NCBI GenBank assembly: GCA_947034895.1
Contig: OX344761.1
Location: 83,035,839-83,099,838, forward strand
Length of the DNA stretch: 64,000 bases
Source of the DNA: Rhytidiadelphus loreus
Lineage: Eukaryota > Streptophyta > Bryopsida > Hypnales > Hylocomiaceae
Direction: 5' to 3'
The position numbers and the translations under genes were made by a program. Position 1 is the stretch's first letter. Each line of letters starts with the position of its first letter. Under the pieces are notes generated by a model. The model was not told where the DNA came from and made no database searches. It was given only the letters and a program-made list of their open reading frames with translations. Of this stretch, positions 11,502 through 23,000 are shown one piece after another.

Positions 11502-11766
11502 TCGCCATATCACAGTAAATCAGCCCCACAGGTTCGCCACATGGACCCCAAATATATTTCCCTCTTCGCCATCTTCCTTTGCAGGGATTGGATGCATTCG
11601 CCAGTAACACTTTCCATATTCCTCCACCATCGCCACAGCAAATTAAATAATGTAAGAGAATTCGCCAATGAAGTTTGTGGAAAATGGCCACATGTCGCCA
11701 CCTCCAAACTCTTACTTATTTTCTGCAATCGCCACTACAGCAGTGACAGGGAAAACTAAATCGCCT
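11502..11766 (+). repeat. Right subterminal TCGCCA array, 32-bp phased
   Basis: TCGCCA starts at 11,502, 11,534, 11,566, 11,598, 11,630, 11,662, 11,695 and 11,729, with a final TCGCCT at 11,761. All nine are on the plus strand. Spacings are 32, 32, 32, 32, 32, 33, 34 and 32 bp, close to three helical turns. The sequence between the hexamers is not repeated. Confidence 0.9.
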
Positions 11767-11803
11767 TTTCTTCCATTTTAAAAAACCGAAAAAAAAAGCC
11801 CTG

Positions 11804-11811
11804 GTCTGGAC
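11804..11811 (+). repeat. 8-bp target site duplication, right
   Basis: GTCTGGAC follows the terminal CCCTG of the hAT element and matches 6,753-6,760 exactly. Confidence 0.95.
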
Positions 11812-12630
11812 AGAGTCAGTACTAATTACAGCTGCTTCTTGTCGGTGTCCAGTAATAGCTTTATGTACACAACAAATAAATAAGAGAAACAAGGAAAAGG
11901 AATAGGCCTTAGTTCAAAGCACAAGTATGCAACAATTACAGAGTTGTTCAACGTTACACGGGGTCACGGACAAGTTTGGGTCACGGACAAGTTTTGTTTA
12001 AGCAAGGTAGGGACAACAAGCACCCGCGTACTACCCTGGTAGTAAAGACTACAGCAATTGAGAACTACAACTCACAATGAAAACGACTAAATTATGAACA
12101 AGAGAGACCAATTCGGTAATTATGAATGATCTAGAGCCATAAATCAAACGCTCTCTTCTTACTTCCTAACTTACAATTCGGTAATTATGAATGATCTAGA
12201 GCCATAAATCAAACGCTCTCTTCTTACTTTCTAACTTACAATTATGCAAGTTCACTTCCTCTGTCAACGCTGATCTAGTTAAGCAAATCAACCAAAGCCA
12301 ATTCATATTTTTTCCATTCCTACTACTATATTATAATATTAGTGCCAGCTTGTGAATTGAATTACCTCCATTTCGAATGAATTCTTGGTGCCATCGTGAA
12401 GATGTTCCAAATTTTTCTCACCAATCAGTTCATGACGTGTACAGACGAGTAATTAATGGAGTTTGTGAAACCGAAGTGCTAAACACATGCATATCAACCA
12501 GATTTATCATATTAATAATTAATGGAGGAGACTCGTAGAGTCGTAGCTAGTAAGTTGGAATTCAATTTACGCATTGAGACCTCTCCGTACACTCCGAGTT
12601 AGGCTGGTTTAAAACAAAACAAAAGAGATG
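11812..12630 (-). repeat. Truncated PAH-gene upstream segment with 65-bp tandem repeat
   Basis: This continues the host sequence beyond the hAT insertion. 11,825-12,100 matches the PAH 5' UTR intron of the left arm (47,030-47,260; GCTGCTTCTTGTC). 12,240-12,600 matches the far upstream part (47,620-47,935 and 51,060-51,400; AATTACCTCCATTTC). The exon 1, TATA box and palindromic promoter that lie between these in the arm copy (47,270-47,600) are absent. In their place is a 65-bp unit, CAATTCGGTAATTATG onwards, present twice at 12,109-12,173 and 12,174-12,238. The 6.4-kb PAH gene has therefore probably lost its promoter. Confidence 0.75.
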
Positions 12631-12864
12631 TGCTTGTCCACTTATGGTACCGATTCAAATCCTCACAAAAGGATTTGATGCTTTTTCCAATCTCAAGTTA
12701 ATTCAATTAGACAGTGCTCCTTCTCAATAATAACTCTGAGTGTATGCATTGTAATGAAGTTTTCTTGTCTCTTCAACTTATCATATCAGTTGGAGTAAGA
12801 CAATTCAATCGCTTGTATGTTGCAGCACTGCGAACTTGGATTGAATGGACGGTGAGACTCTATG

Positions 12865-13274
12865 CAGGGTTGTCCCCGTCATGTCAGGTCCGTCTGTCAG
12901 GATGTCCGGACGCACGTCAGAATTCAACCTAGCGTCCGTCAGGATTACAAAAAAAAAATATATATATATATATATTCTTTTTTTTTTTTTTTTTTTCCTG
13001 AACTGTCTGTCCGTCGACTTGGATGGGTAGTCCGTAGACTTGGACGGTCGGGCCGTCAACTGGACGGTCAAATTGTCGACCTTGACGGTGGACGGACTGG
13101 CCGTCCAGGTCAACAGACAAGCCGTCCACAAAAAAAAAAAAAAATTGACGACTTGTCTGTCGACTAGTTTGTTCCAGGGGGACAAACTAGACATCAAAAA
13201 AGAATTTTTTTTTTTTTTGGACTCATGACATCCGAACATGAAAAGCCCACGTCACGTTCAGATAGACAACCCTG
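12865..13274. mobile_element. Non-autonomous hAT element (410 bp)
   Basis: Ends are CAGGGTTGTC and GACAACCCTG, flanked by 8-bp duplications with one mismatch (ACTCTATG at 12,857-12,864, ACTCTGTG at 13,275-13,282). The interior holds many GTCCGTC or GACGG hexamers in both orientations, an AT dinucleotide run (12,958-12,974) and several long A or T tracts. It has no coding capacity. The ends resemble but differ from those of the 5-kb element, so it belongs to another hAT family. Confidence 0.85.
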
Positions 13275-13282
13275 ACTCTGTG

Positions 13283-14364
13283 TGAATGCCGTTAGTTAAT
13301 TAGTTAATCGCGATTGGAAGTCTTTGTCCAGCTGGTTCAGTTATCAGTTGGGCCAAGCGGGTGATGTGAGGCTGTCAATTTGTGCCGAGGGATCCTTAGG
13401 GGATCGAAAGTGACAGCAGGTCCCCTATGAAATCTCTTTATGGAATCTCTTCAGTGAGAAGTTTGGATCTTGTACCCCGGATAGAAAATCGAGAGGGGTT
13501 GAACCATCTTTTTCTAGCCCTTGTTACACTTGTGTGAGTTTCTTGTGACGTCTCTCACAAGAGATTTATCCCTAGTTAATTAGTGGAACAAAAATGGAGC
13601 TAAAATTGTTAAATTTTCTAACCCTCTTTCCATTTTTAGCCCCTGTTAGTGGCACAAAAATAGGGCTAAACTAGTTCAATGTAGCCATGGGACCCCATCT
13701 TGCCCCGACTCTACAACTCAAAGTTTTCAATGTTTCCTTCGATCAATTATAACTTAGCTCAATTAGGAAGGCACAAGAAACTCATATTGCGTTCCTAGTG
13801 TCAAAATTCCTTGTAAGTCCTACTTTTTCTAGTGTTCCCAGTGTATGATACACAAGTTAGGGAGAAGTAAGACTCACCGGAAAATTTAACATCGAGAATG
13901 CAATATGATTTTTTCTCTGAAGAACATAGTTTAAAATCGTCACTATTCTATTGTAAACACATTCTATTTTGAGATTGGCAAAAAAATTTATATGTTTGAG
14001 TTGACAAACAATTAGAGATTTCAATATATGCACCAAAGAATGCATCATTTGGATACCGTATGCAAAAGCTTTGAAGATTCAAAGTTTTTATGGTAGATAA
14101 ATGTTTTAAAATTGTTTTTTCAAGAATGGATACATATTGATTGAAGAGATGTATTTAGTCTGAGGCTTTGGTTAAGTGATGCTTTTTTTGCACTTGGCAC
14201 ATTTGGATTACTAGTTGCTTTAATAGTAAAACATAGTTAATAATGAGCACTTTAATAACAATCATGTATGTTGATCATTGGAAATTTCAAAAAACATTAA
14301 TTTCAAAGTATATGGACAAATTTATCTTATTCATGTATCATTCTACAATATTTTTTTTACATGT
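13283..14364. other. Intergenic, no gene seen
   Basis: AT-rich sequence. Around 13,585-13,680 two related phrases (ACAAAAATGGAGCTAAA and CACAAAAATAGGGCTAAA) flank an inverted version, suggesting a small foldback. Nothing else is recognisable. Confidence 0.5.
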
Positions 14365-14880
14365 ACAACGTGCTCGAGTGCGCCATTGAGGCAATCATAA
14401 GAAAATTGATGAAATAGAAAAAACATCATTGTTGTTACAATAGGTCATAGGAATAAACGTGGGTGGAATAGAAAAGGGCATGAAAGCAACCAACGGTGAC
14501 CAACTACTACCATACCCGTTGCAATCTTAATTTAACACATGTGAAGCATACTATAGTGCACAATAAAGGCATAAGAAATTGGATCTCAAAGAACAAACAT
14601 CACAGTCATTACTTCATACTTAGAAATAAACATGGGTGGGATAGAAACAAGGATAGAAAAGGACATGAAAGCACCCACTAGTGCCCATTTGCCACCATAC
14701 CTATTGCAACCTTTGTCACACATGTAGTGTACTATAGTACACCATGAAGACATTAGGAATTGTATCTCAAAGAATGAACATCATAGTCATTACGTCACAG
14801 GAATTAAGGAATAAATATGGGCAGGATAAAAAAAGATATGAAAGCATCAATTGCCACCATAGCCATTGCAATCTTTTTCC
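14365..14880 (+). repeat. Tandem repeat, about 180-bp unit, nearly three copies
   Basis: The phrase AATAAACGTGGGTGGAATAG starts near 14,451, with variants near 14,626 and 14,811, giving periods of about 175 and 185 bp. The units share GAAAGCA, CCATTGCAATCT-type and CTATAGTGCACAAT-type phrases and are clearly diverged. This is a short, old satellite-like array. Confidence 0.75.
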
Positions 14881-17489
14881 TTTTTGTTGCGGACCATAAC
14901 ATTTTCAATGTTGTCTATATTTGATCCAATCGCTACTTGATGCTTACGAATAGGAAAACAATGTACATTGTAGTCTATGCATATATTACTTGGTCTGAAG
15001 TTCAATTTACATGTAATTGACCACATGGTTCAACAGTCCTAGTGTGAGGATGAATAAATTGGAATCTCATTTAAATAGGAATCTCCCAAATTTTAATTTA
15101 TAAATTTTTGAAATCTTCATTTTAATTTTTAACAAATAATATAAGATTACAAAACCTATACTTGTATCTATACTTGAATTTCCATTTGTATCTCCATTCA
15201 TCTTTGTATTTATAATTATATACATCTCATTCATATTTGTACTTACACTCTTTTATTTTTGAGTGGAGAACTTTTAATTAGAATTTTTAGTTATTAGGTA
15301 GTTTTATTGACTAGGGTTGGATGGTATTTTTGAGAGGATAGTTGAGAAATGCAATTATATAGATATTTGTTAAGTAATCAATTATTTTTATGCAAAATTT
15401 TCCTCACCCTCTTTCAATTCTACAATACAACACTTTTAAGAGTTAAGGAGTTGCTTGAACCTAATTTCAAATTTTCAATGAAAAGTGGTGGATATTTTTC
15501 CTTGAGATATTTTTTGACTTTCCTACATAAGAAAATGGCAAATTATCCACAAATCACTAGGTAGTATATTTTGGCAACCTTTTTTCCTTTTTTTGATCTA
15601 ACTTAAACCATAAGAATGATCTTTCTTGACCAATTAGTGAAATGAAGTTTCTAAGCCAATTTGGAAATTTAGAAATTTTCTTAAAGGGTGAAAGTACACT
15701 TACTATGGTTATACAAAATTGTAGTCTTGGCAAAATTTGTGCATTGGACAAAAGTTTGGAGTCAATTTAACAAAATTGTGGTCACTTTTTTGTTATATAA
15801 AATAAGACATAGTCTTATATCTTGTATACACTCAAAATTGCATAAGAAGAAGTAACTTGCATCTATTGATTTAATGTAAGGGGTACAATTCAATTCATGT
15901 TTATAATGTCATATATTGAGATTTAGCATATTAAGTGTATTTATTATGTTAAGAGTGGGGTTTGATTATTGCAATTCAATGAGCTATTGTAAATTCAATG
16001 CTTTATTATTTAGGCACTATCTCCAAGCACATAATTAGGGTTTAGTAATCTTTATGAGAAAATATTCTTACAAATGTGTGATTTGAGATGGAAGTCAAAA
16101 TAGTGATTTTAAAATGTATTCTTTTAACTTTAAATTTGTCAATCTATGAGAAGGCCTCTAGATTCATGTGACCCCCATTGAATTTTGGTATAAATGACCT
16201 TTAATTTGGGCTCCATTTAATACTAATATGCGTACATTATGTAGTTTGTGCCAAGCTTCATACATTTTGTACTTACCAACATACATTTTGGATTTACACT
16301 TACAAATTTGTATATTGAAAGGGGGGGCAATTATAACATGCAATTATGCAAATATATATATTTTTTTAGAATTTAACATTGGACTTTGAACCATGAGTGA
16401 TTATTTTCTAATTTTAGAATGATATGATAAATTGATTTGCACAATGATGTTTTTGAATATAATATATGTACAAAGTACATAGATAATTTGATATTTGATT
16501 TGAATATTTTTACTATTGTTTAAAAATTCAAAATAATTTCTAGTTTTCACAAAAATATCTTAAAGTTTTACAACTTACAGAAGACATGTGATTACATCTC
16601 TAGAAAAAAAAATTATGTTTTTTGCATAGTTCTAAAATAGGTGTATACTGCGAAGAATATGAAATTTATAAATGCTCAGTGAGCATAGGCCTGTCTTTTG
16701 GGGTTTTAGGTTCCATTTAAGGTATTTTTATCTACATGGGAAGGTTTGGTTCATTCCATTTGGATTAGTGATGTAAAAGTTATGGGCAATCTCATTTTTT
16801 GGACAATTGGAGCATCTTCCTAAAATATAATTTGTAGGATTTAGTTCTAAATTCAATTCTTACAATTTTTCAAAAAAAAAATTCAGAAGATTAAGATCTT
16901 TTGCTTGAAAAATTGCACTATTAACGGTTTAATTATTTTTTGCAGTAGAAATGGCAGTTTTGAGTGTTTTTTGATGAGGAAAAGGCCTTGAATGGGACTT
17001 TAGGGCTTAAAGAATGTTGTTATTTCATATATACAAATTTTAATACAAAGTTATGACATTAAGTTAGAGAATTCAAAAACCATTAGAAAACCAATATCAT
17101 CTCATAATTATATTGATCCTAAATACTGAGTCCATACATTTGAAATTTGTTCATAAACTTAGCTTAATTCTTTAGCAAGTAGTGAACAAATGACCTCACT
17201 AAACTTACATAACAATATATCTTTGGAAGGGAATGGGGATATCTTACCATCCCCACAATGAAATATTTTAGATTTTGGGCCTAATTTAGAATCTCAAATG
17301 AATGAAACTACAATTATAAAGCATTAAAATTTGACCTAATAGCATTTAATTGGCTTTAAAGGCAATACTTTAAAAAAATTCAATATGAATCCATGCCTCT
17401 TATGAAAATAAAAATCCAATTGATATCTTTATTTCACAGTTATTCATGAATAAAAGAAGGATTTAAAATTTTCACCCCCTTCTAGGAAT
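14881..17489. other. AT-rich intergenic DNA with a dispersed repeat
   Basis: No gene is supported. The stretch 16,650-17,050 contains ATTCCATTTGGATTAGTGAT followed by GTAAAAGTTATGG and a later AAAAGGCCTTG phrase. The same combination recurs near 40,620-40,940 and partly near 24,585-24,640. Confidence 0.5.
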
Positions 17490-18540
17490 GTAAGGTACTT
17501 GCAAGAAATACCAACTATTTTGGTAGTGTTTTTCAAAAACTATAGCTATTCTCTACTAAAACTTTTGAATTATGAATCCAATGATAAAATCAAAAAATTT
17601 ATTCTATATGATTGTCTTGATTGTAATTGTATCCCTTACTTTTTGGAAATCTTTAAAATCATCTTAATATACTTAAAAGTCAATTATGGTCAATTTTGTT
17701 AAAATGACGGTATTCCACACGCCATTTTAATGGAATATCTTCTACAAAAGAGAATAAGTGTACCGCGATAGGGTCATACATGTGCCAATTTTATGCCTAG
17801 TACATTCAAATCACTCCTAGTTCATGCATTTCCACTCCCCTTGAACAATCTTTCCATTGTTTTCATCCTTTTAGTGATTTCATTTTTTGCCATATTAATG
17901 GAATACCACCATTTTAACAAAATTGACCATAATTTTGTTAATATGTCATACTTTGGATTTAGGGATTTTGCGAGGGATTTTCAATATTGTTAAGCAATTT
18001 AAATTAATGATTTTTAGTTTAAATTTCTATTGTATATTCCTATATTAGATGAATATGTTCCTACCAAATGATATCATTCTAAAAAAACATTATTTTATAT
18101 TCTCCAAGTTTGTGCAAAGAGGCTTCCTTTGTGTGAGCACTTGTAAACATTAGAAATGGTTTTGACCTCATCTTTTTGGTCAAATCTCATCATCATGAAG
18201 TCTTTCAAGTTTCAAAATGAAAAAAAATTTGTTTCTTTGAAAATTATTTATCCTATTCTTTACAAATAAAAATGTCAAAGTATGTATTTTCTAACTATCT
18301 AAGACATATTCTTGGAAATAGAATAGTAGCTAGAAAAGGGGTACGTTGAGGTTTAATTTTATTATAATAAATCAACTATAGTGAAATAAAAAAATTAATC
18401 CAAAAGTGTAACATATTAACAAAATTGACCTCTAAATATTATTATTATTATTATTATTTTTTTGAAAAATAAAGGATACAATTATAATCAACACATCTGC
18501 AAAACATTTCCAGTAGTAGTTGGGGTTCTTGCAATGACCC
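17490..18540. mobile_element. Harbinger-like foldback element, copy with nested MITE
   Basis: It begins near TTGCAAGAAATACC and ends near GGGGTTCTTGCAATGACCCC. It matches the 37.5-kb foldback element along its left half and centre (for example GTCAAATCTCATCATCATGAAG against GTTAAATCTCATCACCATCAAG). The right arm is shortened. A 245-bp MITE sits inside it. Exact ends are uncertain. Confidence 0.65.
17686..17930. mobile_element. MITE, 245 bp, 4-bp target duplication (copy 1)
   Basis: Terminal repeats start ATGGTCAATTTTGTTAAAATG on both strands. AATT is duplicated on either side. A copy of the same family at 31,384-31,629 has the same length and its own duplication (CTAT). It is inserted within the foldback element at 17,490-18,540, so it is the younger of the two. 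Confidence 0.85.
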
Positions 18541-18980
18541 CATATTATAATAGTAGCACAAATATGAATGTTGGTAGTATGGTACAATAGTACTTCCAAA
18601 CTCCGAAGTGTAAATAGTCAGTTTAGCAAATATATTGCAAATAGAGTGATAGATGCCCCAAAATAAAATGAAATTAAACTATAGTTTGAAAAGCAAATGA
18701 AAGGCAAGGTGCACTACACTACTTCTTTGATTTATTCTATCAATGCATGTGATACAAATTTACCAAAATCATCCTCTACCACATTACTCCATAATGCTTA
18801 CTTCCAACCAAAAATTAAATTGAAATTTTATAATGTCACAAGTTAACTTTACAGTGAGTAAATGACACACTAATAGGTTAATTTGTTCTAAGTATGGTAA
18901 TTAAAGAGAATGAAAAATTTCTACCCGCTTGACAACTTTTTCTCAACGAAAGTGTTTTTCTGAAGCAACGTACAATCCAA
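18541..18980. other. Intergenic, nothing recognised
   Basis: AT-rich; no gene, repeat or promoter can be assigned. Confidence 0.4.
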
Positions 18981-19039
18981 ATCGGATTCTAGCTTGAGAA
19001 AGTCCCTTTCAGTCAGAAAACAAATCCACGTCGTCTTCA

Positions 19040-19230
19040 AGTCCTGCCCCCCGAACTTTTCTGACGATCGATGGACGAAAGCTTCCGTCGAGACTTCCGT
19101 CCACCTGAGTGAGTAAGTTCCAAGCTTCAGTTGTTGCGTGCACAACAAAAGGAGGCGGCAGAGCACTCTTCTTTCGCTCTCGATCATCTTCCTTGTGGGC
19201 GTGAGCTTCTGATCGAGGAATTCTTCCGTT
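19040..19230 (+). promoter_or_regulatory. Promoter region and non-coding exon 1 of the 19.7-kb PAH gene
   Basis: The composition becomes GC-richer here. CCCGAACTTTTCTGACGATC near 19,051 echoes the GAACTTTC...GATCATCC element upstream of the arm PAH copies. Exon 1 ends CTTCCGTT, followed by the donor GTAAGT at 19,231. TTCTGATCGAGGAATTCTTC matches exon 1 of the 27.0-kb gene (CTTCTGAGGAATTCTTC). Unlike the paralogues, I see no clear TATA box. Confidence 0.55.
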
Positions 19231-19697
19231 GTAAGTTGCTTAATCGATAGATCAAGTTCGTGTTGCCGCTAACTTGGTCCAATTTGCCGCTTAGATCGAT
19301 CGATGGGTTCTTGCTAGATTTGGAAAACGTAACATTGGTTCTCTGTATACTTAATTAATTCGATTTTGCTCATGAACTAATGCTTTATTCTATTTGTACG
19401 TTTCGATTGATGTAGGTATTTCTGTGGTTGTGTACATGCTCTCAATGTGCCTTGTTTGAACTTAACAGTACCAGAGCGCCTCTTTAATTTCTACGTTGCC
19501 AGTCTTTGTAGCTATGTCTAGCCTGCGGTTTGCTAGCTTTCGTATCTTAATTCCTTGCTCCGATTCTTGGTTAGGGTTCATGCGGTTGGACTGGTTGCCA
19601 CAAACAAGGTGCAGCCATAACGAAGATAGTTACCGGACCGATTTAACCTACCGTGTCATTTGTTTTTGTGATACTCAGAAAGACAAACTTCAAAACG

Positions 19698-20084
19698 ATG
19701 GGGTTCACAACTAAGCAGACGACGACCAAGGAGGTAACTGCACCACCCAGACTTACCGATGGCAGCAACAACTCCATCAACATTGAGAACCCCGTGCCCT
19801 GGGATGTGCCAATGTGCGCACCCGCATCGCCAAAACCCACATACCCGCCCATTTTGGCGCCCGCCATGAAAATCTTGTCCGATGTGAAGGCTGCCGGAAA
19901 ATACTGCCCGCAGTTGATAAAGTTCTTGGCCGACGTGAAGGCCGCAGGGAAGTACCGTCCGTTGCTGATGCTGCTACAGGACTTCACAGAGCATGGACTT
20001 CACCCCGGCCTGATCAGCAGCGCAGAAACATTGTTCGAAGATCATCCGGACTTATTGGTGGCCTTCATCTCGTTTCTTCCATGA
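19698..20084 (+). CDS. Small single-PAH-domain protein with duplicated helix 1 (128 aa)
   Basis: A 5' UTR intron runs 19,231-19,678 (GTAAGT...ACTCAG), and the ATG follows 19 nt later. The N-terminus is Thr/Pro-rich and contains NPVPWDV, shared with the 29.2-kb paralogue. Residues about 75-128 form a SIN3-type PAH: KFLADVKAAGK, LLQDFTEHG, HPGLISSAETLF, DHPDLLVAF, FLP. The last part matches the family signature F-x-G-H-P-D-L...F-x-x-FLP. Helix 1 is present twice in tandem with a period of 17 residues (KILSDVKAAGK at 58-68, KFLADVKAAGK at 75-85). The stop comes directly after FLP; the homologous tail (TVPARVKE) is still readable after it, so the C-terminus was shortened by a nonsense change. No other SIN3 domain is present. 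Probable role: binding partner or decoy for PAH ligands in the nucleus (inference). Confidence 0.85.
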   Translation: MGFTTKQTTTKEVTAPPRLTDGSNNSINIENPVPWDVPMCAPASPKPTYPPILAPAMKILSDVKAAGKYCPQLIKFLADVKAAGKYRPLLMLLQDFTEHGLHPGLISSAETLFEDHPDLLVAFISFLP

Positions 20085-23000
20085 GACTCCCAGAGCACCG
20101 TGCCGGCCCGAGTGAAGGAGTAATCTTTCGTAGCTACTCTCATGACGAAGCCATATGCATGTCTATGCACAAGTTGCTCTGTCGTTTTACTCTTCACTAG
20201 TCACCTAGCTAGCTTGCTTGCAGGCATGTCCAATTTTGTCAGTAGGTGACCGCACAAGTCTCTATACTAATTTGATGTTGTCGTCGGAGAAGTTCTCCAG
20301 ATCGAGCACAACCCAATTCCATGCCTGAGCACATTACTTTCATTCTCTCCCTATTGTGATCTTCTTCCTTGTGATTACAGAAATGATCGATGTAAGTACA
20401 TAATTTATGTGTGTAATTTTCCATGGGACGTGCTTTGCAAGTTCATAATTAGTTGCCATGGATGTTAAGAATTCCGGCCTTCAGTCTGATTTATGACGTG
20501 TGATTAGAATTGAGTCTGTGCGGCCGAATCTTAAATAATTATCGACTGTGCATAATTACTGTCTTAATGCTTGGTGAGAGTCTCGGAGTAAGTTGGAATG
20601 CAAACGGTGTCCTGATATTTTAGGTCATGGACTGGTGATGGTTCGTTCCTCGGTCAAAGTAAACGGGTTTGCTCTTGCGAATTTACCGTACCGGTGGTTG
20701 TACCCGAAGACACCCAAATTTAAATCAGTTGCCGCTTCGATTCCTTGAAGAGGAAGTTTAAAAAGTTTACCAAAAGGAAATAAAACTTAGGGAGTTTACT
20801 AATGGTTCAATTGAGATGGTAAATTCCATTTCATTTTCTTCTAGACAACCTCTTTAAACTCCCTTTGGTTCAAGGTGATTGTAAGAAACACTTGTTTATT
20901 TTGTTGGTGCAAGTTTTTTTTAATAAATAGATACATATTGAATAAATATATGATTGATTGAATGTAAAACTTATATACTCGGGCTTATACTTTAAATAAA
21001 CTTATGATGTGTGACCATTGCACTTTTAATCAACTGATGTATACGGTCATGTGGTGAGCCAAGCATGAAATTAAAATTAACCCTAACTAAATTGTGTGTT
21101 AATTATTCATTTGGCATTGAAATTATCCTAAAACTCTTGTTTCTAGTTAGTTCAAATTGAGATTCAAAAGTTTATATTATCTTTTTATATACCAAGAAGG
21201 AATTCAAATAACACCATTATAAAACACATGACTATTGAAGTTCAAAACTCTTTTGTCATTTTGAATCAAATTTATCAACTAAAGATGCATTATTCAAAAT
21301 TATGATTTAAGTGCATTATATTTTATAACATTATATAATGTATAAATGTTAGATTCAAAGTAAGTTTGCATCTATTCCAGATATTTAAAAATTAGTTTTC
21401 ATAAAAGTGAATTTCTTTTTGTATTCATTGATTTCTTGGATGTAATATTTTAAAAAGTTGTACCTCCTATAAAGATCAATCACTTTATGAAAACCTTCTA
21501 ACTCGTCATATGGACTCTTTGAGAATTTGAATTTGAATGTCTACTCATTAAGGGGTTAACATTGTGCTTTCAATTCACTACATGGATATTATAGGCATAC
21601 ATAGTAAACTGACTTAGTTTATTTTGTGATTCAAAACAATTATAGAGAAAGTTATGATAAATCATAGGTCAAACTCCAATGGACACCAAAAAAATCATTG
21701 GAATTTGGAATCTCAATTATAATGAAGTACTTTGAAAAACACTCATAAGTTTTATTTAAATCTCAAAGACTTAAAAATAGGTTTCAATGATAACTTAAAG
21801 CGATTTAGATAATACAATATGTTTCTTAATAGAAAATTTAAACTCATGGCTTTAGACTTAAAGAGAGACTACCACAAATATGCCAACAATTGAAATCAAC
21901 CATTTGACAATAGAGACACATGTTTTGGGTTGAAGGTGATAAAATTACTATATAAAAAAGATTCATGATTTATAGGAGATAATGTTACATAGAAAGATGT
22001 ATTTAATTTATTCCAATACAAATTTTTTTGGAACTTAAAAATCCTATCAATAATATCCTTGATATTGCATTGAAATTAAAAAATCAAAGTCAAAACTTCT
22101 TGAATATTCAATAGAGATAATTAAGATTCAAATTTAACACAAGATTTGAATCAAATGTCAATTGAAGCCTTGTAAGTAAATAGAATTAGAATTTAAGCAA
22201 TCATTGTAGCTTGACTATTAATATAAAAGATTACAAAAGAAAAACACTCAATTTATACTACATGAACAATTTTCTAAATTATGCATAAGTATTAAATAAA
22301 TGAACAAATAGGACATTGCATGCAAGGGAAAAAATGATATTTTTGGTGTATAGTACAAGTAACAATTTTAATGACAGTTTTGGTTTGAACAACCACAATA
22401 AGATTCATTAGAGAAAATTTGTGGTCTCAAAGAGTGCCACCAAACTCTAAACCAATGCCCCCCAAAGTTCAAATAAAACCTTGGGTATGCAACTCTTGTA
22501 TTATATGACCTTGACTATAATCACTTATAATGCATTTAAGTCCAATCTCAAGGAATATAATTTGTTTTAATTCAATCATGTAGAAAATTCTTGAAGTCCT
22601 ATTAACAAAGAATCCAAAGATGAAATCATATACATGAAATGAATATTATTTGCAAACAATAATAGCATTAAAAACCTAACTATATGAGTTTTTTTTAATA
22701 CATGTATTATAGAACAAGCTACCACACTTTGGATTTTTTAAAATAAAAATGTAATATTTTTTTATTGTAAATAAAACATTGTGAATGAATTTTAATTTTA
22801 ATTGGAAAGAACTTCTTGTATGGATTTTTGAAAGTATGCATGAGTGTTTTAATTCTTCATATATATTGTAAAGATTTTCTTAATAAACATGCAACCTAAC
22901 GACATTTTTACATCTCATTTTATTTAATTTGTTCTTCACCTAATTTTTGGTCCTTTTAATGTGATATAATTTTTACAAAAATATAACTTTAGCTAGTATT

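Larger units (their letters stand above)
6761..11803 (+). mobile_element. Complete hAT-superfamily DNA transposon (5,043 bp)
   Basis: The element starts CAGGGCTTTTTTTTT and ends with the inverse AAAAAAAAAGCCCTG, a 15-bp terminal inverted repeat. It is flanked by exact 8-bp duplications, the hAT hallmark. It encodes one spliced hAT transposase on the plus strand and carries phased TCGCCA subterminal repeats at both ends. It is inserted in the 5' UTR intron of the minus-strand PAH gene at 6.4 kb, about 20 bp from the acceptor. The flanks rejoin to match the uninterrupted intron of the arm copies near 46,985-47,040 and 59,900-59,965. Two in-frame stops make the copy non-autonomous as it stands. 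Confidence 0.95.

Noticed and set aside
12805..13239. Frames of 60-144 residues on both strands
   Set aside because: They lie inside the 410-bp hAT derivative and arise from GTCCGTC repeats and homopolymers.
14365..14880. CRISPR-like array
   Set aside because: The genome is eukaryotic and the units are contiguous diverged tandem repeats of about 180 bp, not short repeats with spacers.
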